Shown here one piece after another: positions 22,445 to 32,142 of a stretch of DNA of 64,000 nt. The stretch comes from Protula sp. h YS-2021 (lineage: Eukaryota; Annelida; Polychaeta; Sabellida; Serpulidae), in contig OX457027.1 of the NCBI GenBank assembly GCA_949752745.1, positions 62,912,329-62,976,328 of the forward strand, given 5' to 3'. Every line of letters starts with the position of its first letter. The stretch's first letter is position 1. Both the position numbers and the translations under genes were made by a program. The notes under the pieces were generated by a model that did no database searches, was not told where the DNA came from, and saw only the letters and a program-made list of their open reading frames with translations.

Positions 22445-24233
22445 ATGAATGAGTCAACAGCAACGGAAACAGAGAATGAAACCCGTTTTACTGCTGAACT
22501 CTTCAAGCTTCTGTCTGCAAAGCAAAATCGTACGAAAAGCGCCCTGATACCAAAGACCGAGTATGATCTTCTTGTCAATTGTGCCACTGAGACCAAGCAA
22601 GCGGCTGCCAAGACACCACAACAATATCACCTGCTCAAGAAGTATGACGTTTTGGTTTGTGGAGACGTTCAAAAAGTGATCAGGAAGGAAGCTACAGAAG
22701 ATGAACCAACGCTGTATTATGTTGCTCTGGAACATATTTATGACATCGTTAAGCGGGCTCACATTGTCACTGGTCATGGCGGTCGAGATAAAATGCGAAA
22801 AGAAATATGTAAAAAGTATGCAAACGTGTCAGATGAGGTTATTGCACTCTTTAAATCACATTGTGCGGAATGTCAGCGCAAAAGTAAGCGACCAACAACA
22901 AAGGGTACTGTAGTGCGACCAATCTTGAGTCGCGATTACGGCAGCCGAGTCCAAGTTGATTTAGTCGACATGCAATCGATGCCGAATGGTGAATTTAAAA
23001 TTCATCATGGTTTACCAAGACCACCTGACAAAATTTGTTGTTCTGCGAGCTTTCCCAAGCAAAGGCGCTGCACGTGTTGCTTTCCAGCTTCTTGATATTT
23101 TTCAGAACTTTGGCGCACCTGAAATTTTGCAGTCAGACAACGGATCAGAGTTTACTACAGAGGTGGTAAAAGAACTGAAATCCCTATGGCCGGACCTTGT
23201 TCTTGTCCACGGGAAACCACGTCATCCGCTAAGCCAGGGCTCAGTCAAACGAGCCAATCGTGACATAAAGGACATGCTCATAGCGTGGCTTGGAGACAAT
23301 GAATCAAGCAACTGGACCTTAGGCCTCAAGTTCGTTCAGTTCCAGAAAACAACAGCTTCCATAGTGTAATTAAGAGCTCACCATTTGCTGCACTTTTTGG
23401 CTCAGACGCTAAAGTAGGCCTGACGTCCTCAGATCTCACACAAGAAGTCCTGCGAAAATTGCAAAGTGAGGAAGATCTGATGGCAATCGTTCATTCGACA
23501 CGTGTAGCAAGTCAACAAGAGTCACAAGAGCAACAGAATTCTGGTCCACCAGTCCTAGAAGTTGCCCCTGAACCACCGGGTTACAGTGTGCAGATTCCAC
23601 CGCCGCTACTCGAGTTTGTGGGTGAAGTGCCAATAGTTTCCAAGCTAAGCGATGTCCAGCGGAATGACGAACCACCTCTCCATGAAGCCATCGAAACCGT
23701 GCAATCAGACCTTCAAGAACCAGTGGGAGCCGTACAACCGGAGCGTGACCTCTCCGAACTGTTGGAAGCTGTGCAACCAGGGGGTGACAGAGAACCAATG
23801 GGGGCCGTGCAACCAGGGAGTGATCTCCATGAGGTTGAACAACATTGCCCAGAATCGCAAGAGGGCATCTGATGCTCTGAAGAAACAGGCGGAAAGAATG
23901 ATACTTGTAGCCGGTGAACCAGGTGATAACGTCACGGTCCCAGTACCACTGGTAGATCGGGGCCGTGGTGATCCTCGGAATCTGCTTGGTATTGTGAGAA
24001 GCCGTGATGAGAATGACCTTTACAAAATTGCAGTGAAAGGTGGGATTCTGAAAGGAAAATATTCCCGCAACCAGTTTGATTTATGCAGTTACAAACTGCT
24101 GACTGAAAGCGACGTCAATCTTTCAAGTGGATTTTTATTGCGACAGGTAGTACAGTTTGATCAAACAGTTGGGGATAAGGTTTTTTTCAAGTGTAACTGT
24201 GCTGGAAAAAAGGTGCCAGTCAAACAGGTGTAG
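22445..24233 (+). pseudogene. Integrase-type (Ginger/KRBA2-like) transposase, broken by frameshifts
   Basis: The pieces are 22445 to about 23000 (frame 2), about 22990 to 23345 (frame 3), about 23345-23845 (frame 2) and about 23845-24233 (frame 3), so at least three frameshifts separate them. In order: an N-terminal region, an H2C2 zinc-binding module (two His near GHGGRD, then HCAECQ), and an integrase core with aspartates in VDLVDM and QSDNGSEF. The third acidic residue is replaced by Lys in GSVKRAN (codon 23247-23249). A linker with repeated AVQP units follows, and the C-terminal domain (VTVPVPLVDRGRGD, then YSRNQF) matches KRBA2/SCAND3-like proteins as I remember them. It lies between long inverted repeats and is not expected to be functional. 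Confidence 0.85.
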
Positions 24234-24329
24234 GTGTTTTAAAGCTCGAGCTAAGTACAATTCACGTTGCCATTTGAGCCTTTCGTGCGTCAACAAAACC
24301 TGAAAACCGACAATAATTAATTTGAATTT

Positions 24330-24575
24330 TTAATATTCCAACCAAAGAAATGGTGTGTAAATTAGCGATTTTTTATCGCAGTTTGCTTTGTGTGAATAAA
24401 ATTGAAGGTTTGTTCCTAGTTTTCCTACCTTGGAAACGGTATGCAAATTTGCGATTCAATCGCTGGTTATCTTGTGTGAATAAAAGTGATTTTTAGTTTT
24501 CCAACCCAGGAAACCGCGTGTAAATTTTCGATCCTATCGTAGGCTTTCTTATGTGAATAAAACCGATGTTTTGTT
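24330..24575 (+). repeat. Three tandem units of about 80-90 bp in the right subterminal region
   Basis: Each unit has a GTGTAAATT-like or GCAAATTTGC-like start, a small palindrome (GCGAT...ATCGC or CGATCCTATCG), then TTGTGTGAATAAAA. Two of the three lie inside or at the edge of the inverted repeat. They may be further protein-binding repeats of the transposon. Confidence 0.6.
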
Positions 24576-24899
24576 TAAATATTCCTGTCGTTATTCAATT
24601 TACTCTCACCTGCCCGATTTTGATATATCCCATTCCCAAAAAACAAGAAAAAGGTGTGTAAAACACCTGTGGAGTAAAGAAGTCACATAAAACCAATTAA
24701 ATTTCAAATATTACGAAACACCAGTAATCCTGTCGGTAAAGATGAATAGTTAGGCAATTTCAGCGAATCTGTATAATTTTAAAGGTAAAAAACTAGCGAA
24801 TCTGTAGATTCGCTGAAAATTTTCAGCGAATCTACAGATTCGCCAAATGAGTCAGGGAATCTACAGATTCGCTGAAATTTTTACAGATTCGCTGTAACA
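24466..24899 (-). repeat. Right terminal inverted repeat of the Ginger-like element
   Basis: Complement of 21410-21876. The outermost bases read CTGTAACA, the inverted form of TGTTACAG. It carries palindrome copies at about 24793-24880. Confidence 0.85.
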
Positions 24900-24919
24900 T
24901 ATATAAACAATGAACAAAT

Positions 24920-25290
24920 GAAAAATAAAGGATAAACGGAAGACAGCTGCCAAACCAAATATACATAACTTTCACCATTTATGGTGAGAACATAACTTAC
25001 TAGGAAGTGTTATTATATTCAAGAACGGAGGTAAACATCCCCGCTGAGAGAGTTGCTGTTCAGCCTGATGGGAAGTCACAGCACATAGCACACACGCGCC
25101 ATCTTTGCTCAATCATCGTCGAAGGATCAATAGGCTGAGGCTCCATTACGAGCTATCATAATGCATGCTTTATATGTGGCCTTCAATGGCAAAATCTCTA
25201 CGATATGTTTCTATCAAATTTGGTCGTCCTAGTTCAAGCCGTCTGAGAATTTTCGTGTGACAAGATGATGGCAGAAGAAAGTATATTCTA
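24920..25290 (+). repeat. Diverged direct repeat, copy A
   Basis: Shares ordered motifs with 25813-26148: CCAAAT, CATAACTTTCA, GCTGTTCAGCCTGATG, TTTGCTCA and GATGGCAGAA. The offset is about 893 bp. It starts about 20 bp from the right end of the Ginger-like element. No coding function was recognised. Confidence 0.6.
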
Positions 25291-25812
25291 CGTAACACAT
25301 ACTTTGAAAGCTATTTTCTGATAAGCTTTTCGACGTCGATAAAACGTCGCTTTGAGTTTGTGACATCGATCTTAACAAATCGCAACATTTAATCTGGTTG
25401 TACTTTTGACTGTTACTAGTCGGAACCATGATCAACGTCTTTGAAACAATACTGGATAGACATTGCAAAGTTGACATTTTTTTGCAAACCAAAAGCCCGT
25501 AAGCCTACTTTCTCAGGCGTCTTATAAACGTCTCTGGTGCAACGTTGAATAGACTTCAACGTTGTATAGAAGTAAAAAAAATTAACGTAGTAAAATGTCA
25601 AGGTCACAAACAAAGAACAACCTCATCATGCTACTGCTTACCGGAAAAATAGACCGTGACAGGTCGCTTTGAATACTAACGTAAATTAAGGGAATTTCAG
25701 AAGTGTACTAGGTTTATATCAACCAGGTAAAACAAAACATAGGAAGTATAGACCTTTGAATTTAGACATCATTTTTAACTTCTTTGGAAAATAAAGGCAA
25801 AAATTCAATAAA

Positions 25813-26148
25813 ATATAACAAAGAATAAAAGTGAGCTGTCTGGAAAAACCAAATACTCATAACTTTCAATCGTTTATAATGTTAATACAACTTGATATCG
25901 AATCTAATTAAATTAAAACTGCATGGTAAACATAACCGCTGAGAAATTTGCTGTTCAGCCTGATGATAAGCTACAACACGCACACGCAATATTTGCTCAC
26001 TTATCGCCGATAGCGTGTGCCCTATGTATGGGTTTCATATGAAATGCAGATGATTTTTTAATTCAATAATTCTCCATTAAATAGGTCTTCCTAGCCCTAA
26101 CCGCCTCAGACTAGTTTGCCCAACAAGCTGATGGCAGAAAAAAAGAAA
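25813..26148 (+). repeat. Diverged direct repeat, copy B
   Basis: Second copy of the unit seen at 24920-25290, about 60-70 percent alike by eye. Its origin is unknown; it could be an old interspersed repeat or a local duplication. Confidence 0.6.
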
Positions 26149-26739
26149 TCGTTCTAAAACAGCTTGACTCATCGTATGAATTCAAAGAATCATGCGGACT
26201 GAAAATCCCCAAGTGTAAAAACAAGTTAAGAGCTTTGTGCTGACAACACATGTGTGAACGCAGTTATTAACAAAATTTCTCACTTCAAGCAGCTTTGGTA
26301 AAACTATTAAGCGATTATTATTGGTTTTCTTTAAAGAGACGCTGATTGAGAAAGAAACAGTTTTGATGGTTCGAATCTTCCCAAGAGAAAGAACATAGCT
26401 TTGCTGTTAACTGTGTGAAGTAATACCCCAAATGACTTTTAGCAGCCTCATCTGATAAACGACCATAACCACGACGCTTGTCAGAGCAAAGTAATTAAAT
26501 TTTATTTTGTTCATTATTTTTGTATCGTTTTAATTGGGTTAAAAGACGAAAGAGAATACGGTCAAATATTACTGGTAGTTGAGAAGCTCTGTGTTGTTTA
26601 TTTATTTTTCTGTCCGAATTAACTTAAAAGAGAAACAATTATGCCTGTCATTTACTTGATTTTTAGATAATTTTTATCAGAAATCAAAATGCTTAAAAAG
26701 TTGACTAATGTATGAAATCTTTTGTTTTAGGTTTAGGCG

Positions 26740-27515
26740 GAGCATGCTAAAGTGGCGTTGAGGACCCTTGCCAAACAGACTCAAGAGCCACCCGCGACTA
26801 CGATCTCTGCTAGGACCGATTTACCATACGATGCCCGACTCCTGATGGGCCGTGAGGAAACTCTAGAGAAAGCCATTTAGCGTCAGAGGCGGAAGGGCGC
26901 ACCAACAGTGCCAGACTCCATAAAACACCCAAACATCTAATGGGTGTGGTGCGAAACAGTTGATTAACATCCATTACAGTTTCTCTTCTATGACAAAGGT
27001 CAAGGCGCAAATAGCCGAATTTTGATATTTTGCACGGAATCCGTCCTGAGACTCATGGCATTCGCTGATATCTGGTTCATCGACGGCAGTTTTTCGATGG
27101 CCCCTCCGGGTTTCAAACAGCTGTATGTCGTTAGCGTACCTCACAAACACAACGGTTTCTACAGTTTACGGACTAATCCATGGAAAGTCTCAAGCGACTT
27201 ACGAAGAATTCTTCCAGGCAATGGTCGATCACTGTGAAAGTCGCGATATGCCGTTGAACCCGGTGATGATAGTTTGTGACTTTGAACGTGCGGTCATTCG
27301 CGCGTTTGAAACGGTCAGGAACTTGGGATTCGTACATGTTCCTACCATCTTTCACAATGGTTCGGCAAAAGATAAATAAACTTGGACTCGCTGAGCACTA
27401 AAAAACAGACGAATACTTCAAGCCATTCTGCAAGCAGATCGACGCTTTAGTGTTCTTGCCCCTGGAGGAAACTTGTTAAGGTTTAGCTCAGCTCCGCGAG
27501 ATAGTGAAATAACGA
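26740..27515 (+). pseudogene. MULE-type transposase fragment, degenerate
   Basis: Reading across frames gives a MULE transposase order. First comes a region like LPYDARLLMGREETLEKAI, then FYDKGQ and ILIFCTESVLRLMAFADIWFIDG, where the Asp of WFIDGSF is the expected first catalytic residue. After a frame change come YGLIHGKSQATYEEFFQAM and PVMIVCDFERAVIRAFE with the second Asp, then KTDEYFKPFCKQIDALVFLP. In-frame stops and at least one frameshift near 27120-27160 show it is dead. No inverted repeats were identified, so element ends are not called. Confidence 0.75.
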
Positions 27516-28851
27516 CTTGCTTGCCTATTTTTCCCATCGAAGGTACGTATCGCAACACAAAGTCATCAATTAGTCCAGGTGTGAGTTGTGCCAGTTGTGT
27601 GGGTGCGAGATGTCAGGTACCAGTTGTCGAGGATTGAGTTGTCGCTGATTCTTATTTTTATAGTATTTCTAGTGTATTTCCTTGTCGTCGATTCACTGTT
27701 GACTTTTGGCTTAAAAAATGTGAATAGACCCTTAGCCTAACGCCATGTGTTTGAGCTTCAATTCATTTTAACGCTCAATGAATTAAATTAATTCATTTTA
27801 ACTAAATCTTTATAACACATTCACGCCCTAAAAATGTTCACTTTATTACAACAACAATACACGAATCTTACCCAATCTGTAGTCGATTATTAAAGTTCAT
27901 ATTGATTTATTAATTAAGTTATATTTTGTAGCAACATCTAGTTCTTATAGAACAATTATTTCACCTAATTTTACATAATCACCCTATGCATGTAATGCAC
28001 ACCCGTATGGCATCAGTCTAGCTTCAGTCGATACAGCATTGCTCAATACACTGTATTTCTTTATTTTTACAATTTTTTGACCATGAAAATAAACAAAGGC
28101 GAAAACAAAATTTAAAGTGCACAAGTTCATATCAGATACCACTAATGCACAATATTCGGTGGTCCTAAGGCCAGTATGTTCGGGGAAGGAGCAGGAACCA
28201 AATGGCATGCCGCTGCAAGGAAAAAAGTGGGAGAGTAGCTTCCGCTCAATTTTTATAAGCTTTGTAAGTCATTGGCATTGCAAGTGTTACTAAAATGAAA
28301 CTGGATATGTAATGCAGTATTTGAACCTGGATAAAATGAAATTGGATATGTAATGCAGTATTTGAACCTGTATACATCACAAATGCAATTATACTATCAC
28401 TGATTGCATCCAAGAAACGCGAAAGGTGAAACGAGCAGTGAAAGAAGCTGTGTTTTTATAATGAAAATGAAAGCATAGGCAAAAGCAAAAGCAAGATGCA
28501 CATATTCAGATCAAGTAGTAGATATGTGCGAAATTTGGAAGTCCTGGAGTTAATAGGGTCAGACGAGTAGAGAAGGCAAAGCAAAGGACCAGTAAAGAGG
28601 AAAAAGTTCCAAAACATTGGTCCTGTACAACTTCAATAAACGATTTGTGTTGAATAAAAACTAAGACGCCTGTAGAAACGAAAAGAAATATATACTTTCC
28701 TTTTGTTTTTTATACAGAGTCTATTAAACATTCAATTCAAATGAACTCATCGGGCTGTTATTTCGGAATACCGGAATAATTCTGTTTTCAATTTTGTTGA
28801 CCAGTTTTACTTACTGCAATTGATCATTCAGTTCAATTAAATTTAAAACTA
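27516..28851. other. Intergenic with a small tandem duplication at 28291-28374
   Basis: No gene is supported. A segment of about 42 bp (AAAATGAAA-TGGATATGTAATGCAGTATTTGAACCTG) is present twice in tandem at 28291-28374. The rest is AT-rich sequence without recognisable features. Confidence 0.55.
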
Positions 28852-29257
28852 GAACCGCATCTTGCAAGCGAAATCTTCAACACCTGACAAACATTAAAAG
28901 TTTAAAATATTTCTTTGAACGGCTTCTTATTTCTTGAACAACGTGAAGTTTTTTTACAAGCCGCATATTCTGTAATGCAAATATATTAGCAAACATCACA
29001 GCTTGAATTCTGTTTATAAACCCTGTACATCTGCTTGGTTATGTTGGCTCAGCGGCTTTATTGATTGAACGGACTAGCACTTTTCTTTATGCAGGCAGAG
29101 CTCGCGTAACCCCATAAGCTGTGATGTTTTGCCCAACCGTTACTTTGCTTTAAAATGCGCTGCATTTATTTACTCTATTTACTCGCATGGTGTTTTAAAC
29201 ATGAAAACGAAAATGTAGACGAAAAAAGGCGGGATGCACAACTTCCTTCTAACTTGA
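28852..29257 (-). repeat. Dispersed repeat family X, copy 2 (truncated)
   Basis: On the - strand this matches the right two thirds of the copy at 15292-15853, including AGCAAAGTAACGGTTG, GCTCTGCCTGCAT and GCCGCTGAGCCAACATAACC. It lacks the left end with AACACTTGACAAG. Similarity to copy 1 is higher than to copy 3. Confidence 0.7.
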
Positions 29258-30942
29258 AATTGTACATATTAAATGAAGTTAAAATAAGTAGCTAAAGTGC
29301 CGAAATAACAAAAATCGATATAATTATGTCATAATGACGTAGGTAAAAAAGTAGGTGATCAAACCACTCTGTGAACAAAGTAATGTCATAACCTATTTTA
29401 CTCCGAAGCTATAATTGCAACCGTTTCGACATATTTAGCGTTAAAAACTTCATGACGTCATTGCGGTTCGTGGTCAACTAAAAGTGTGACAAACTTTATT
29501 TTCGACTCTCGCCTTTTCAGAGGAGTTGTGTGGAAACCGTCGAAAACTCGGCGTGAAAAAGCAACAAAACGTAATAGAAAATAAATGAATAAATAAACAA
29601 AAAGAAACTCTGAGAACTTCCAGCTATTCAGTAACTCATTCGGAGTCCGTCCAAAGTGTAAATAAGGGGGCGTAGTATATTTCACTGCTGACAAAAGTAT
29701 ATTTGACGCCTGTTGATTAATCACAAAAAAACGAAAACTGAAATTGAACTTGAGATTAAAATGCATAAAAGGTTTGGGAAATTTTCCCCTAAAACTGGTT
29801 CCTTTATGTGCGATTGCACAATATGTATAATTTCTCTTAGATCTTAACAAATTACACCACATTTTGGGGAGGGAGAAGCACTCACTTATAAAGTGCTTTG
29901 ATTCCTTAACTTGGACTGGACCGTTTAAAATTGTGAGTAGCCGATCTTTTTTGGGGGGAGGCATGCTTATTGATGTAAACTTTATTCAAAACAGTTTTGA
30001 TCAGACTGTACTGAAATTTTGTTTGAATGTTCCCTGGTTTGTCTTGTCATGAAAATAATTTTTGACAGTCTGCCACAAAACGGGCTAAATAGCGGCATTT
30101 TAAAAGTTTTGGGAGCCATTTTTTAAAATGTGCTACGTCTTCCATCATTGCCTGGATTGCTTCTAAATTTTAGAATATTGTTCTTCAGATGATCTTTTCT
30201 TTGACTTTAATTTCTCGATAATCCTCCAAAAATGTGATTAATGGCGGCATTTCAATTTTTAATATCCAGTTTTTGGATCGATTTTATATGGGTTCGAATT
30301 GGCCATAAAAATTTGAGGGTGATTTAATCATGCAAATTAAAGTACGACTTCACTCACGACCTGACATGGATCTTGACTTTCGCTCAACTGCACCTGAAAC
30401 CTTAAGCAGCACTCAACATCAAAAATTGACTTGCATATTTCGAAGCGAAATGTCGATTTCTGGTTTTAACGACCATAGTTTGAATCTACTGACTGCTTAC
30501 TGAGTTTCATGGGTGGTCAGTAACCTTACTGGGAACGACATTTCTATTCATTGACAATACTTGCTTAGTTTTATCCCATATTACATAAATTTCCGGAAGT
30601 GCCCAAAGAATCCACGTTGTAAAACACTATGAAATTCATAGAGCATTTGTGTTACGTACACATTTTAAGTAATTGGCCTAATCTCTAGCACTCACAGCGA
30701 ACACGCGAATTCAATGGGTATTTCTGGAATTCGCATATTCCTCATTAAGACGTATTCCCCGTAACAAACACACAACGTTTTATGGAGTTCAGTTCTGCAA
30801 CAAACCCTAACCCTCCCTATCGCATGTCAGTTATTGCGGGAAATCAGATTACGAAAGTGCCCCCTTTTAAAGAAATATACACGGACACCTCCAGTTTTAT
30901 TCTTTATACTCTAATTTATTTTTTGGACTGTAATGGTAACAT

Positions 30943-30945
<3 letters not shown>
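29258..30945. other. Intergenic, nothing recognised
   Basis: AT-rich sequence. The 168-codon ORF on the - strand at 29458-29964 has low-complexity composition and no recognisable domain, so it is not called. No RNA genes were seen. Confidence 0.5.

Positions 30946-31037
<92 letters not shown>
30946..31037. repeat. (TA)n microsatellite, about 92 bp
   Basis: Uninterrupted TA dinucleotides. A run like this can form cruciform structures and is prone to length change. Confidence 0.97.
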
Positions 31038-31041
<4 letters not shown>

Positions 31042-31772
31042 TTACCACAATGTTGTTAAGACAGAAACCTGAGCAACACTATGATATACAGAATTCATTC
31101 TACAACCCCTCAATTCAACCGAATTTCATTTTTATTTTCTATATAATATCATAATGTCGACGGTTCTAAATGTCTGTTGCAATGAAAAGTTAACCTATTA
31201 TCTAATTTCTCAATGGAAATGCAACAATAGTTCCAAAATATCAATATTAACTACAGATCAAATGTTAAAAATGTGCAAACTAATGTGGTGACAATTGGAC
31301 AACTCATATTCAGAGGAGGCGTAATGACAATATGACAGACCACTCTCAAAAAAGAAACGAATGGAGAATGCATTATACAACTTTAACGGGCGTTTGGCAA
31401 TCTTAGACTAACATAATGTTAAAACTAACAACAATAAATAAAATTTGTTACATACAATTATTCAAGTTTTCATTAAATAATATTTATGCAGCTTTGTTTG
31501 AAAACATGTCAGCCCTTTGTTAGTTACTTATTTACATTCAAAACAATGTCCGTAAGTGAGCGTCTGTAAATCTACATTAAGTTGTGTTTGCAGCGTGATA
31601 TCTAAAATGGGTCAGTCGTCTTTTGTGTAAAAAATCTAAAAAATAGCAGGAAATTTTTTATTAAACAGACTGCACCGGCACAGCAAGTCGTGCTTACTTT
31701 GAAATGTTTAGATACGTAAATATTCTTTAGTATGAAACAATGAGGTTATTAAACTCGAATTACATAGCAAGT

Positions 31773-31793
31773 CATTTCATTTCATTTCATTTC
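31773..31793 (-). repeat. LINE 3' tail, (GAAAT)n
   Basis: Four copies of a 5-bp unit lie at the 3' end of the - strand LINE, just beyond AATAAACCAAGAA. Simple-repeat tails in place of poly-A are typical of CR1/L2-group LINEs. Confidence 0.8.
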
Positions 31794-32142
31794 TTGGTTT
31801 ATTTCTGAAGCGAATTACAAAACAAAGTTTGCACAATTATATCAAGTTGTAATAAAAAGAAAAGAGACAATTCTAGATTCAGATTCAGAAAGGGACAAAG
31901 CATACGCGGAGCTTGTTTACTGCTTGTCCAATACAAGTTTATATGTATACGTAAACCACTTCGAACAGGACACAAAAAACTATAAATTTCAAGTTTGCCA
32001 CTCTTGTTTCAGTTCGGTTTATTGCTTTATATGCTAAAACATAACACCCAGAAGGAACGTACTCAATCGGAAACACAAACGACATATGCAGTACAACTAT
32101 CAACAACTATGAGACTCTATAAATCACAATTATATCACTTGG

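Larger units (their letters stand above)
21410..24899 (+). mobile_element. Ginger-like DNA transposon, degenerate autonomous copy
   Basis: Long terminal inverted repeats lie at about 21410-21876 and 24466-24899; both start TGTTACAGCGAATCTGTAAA. They hold clusters of a 20-bp palindrome, AGCGAATCTGTAGATTCGCT, and variants. Flanks are CATA on the left and TATA on the right, a possible 4-bp duplication with one change. The single transposase region is an integrase-type protein with H2C2 and DDE domains and no reverse transcriptase or protease. That combination defines Ginger-type cut-and-paste elements and their domesticated relatives (KRBA2, SCAND3). Three frameshifts and a changed catalytic residue show the copy is inactive. 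Confidence 0.85.

Noticed and set aside
29458..29964. 168-codon - strand ORF
   Set aside because: Aromatic-rich, low-complexity translation of AT-rich DNA; no domain.
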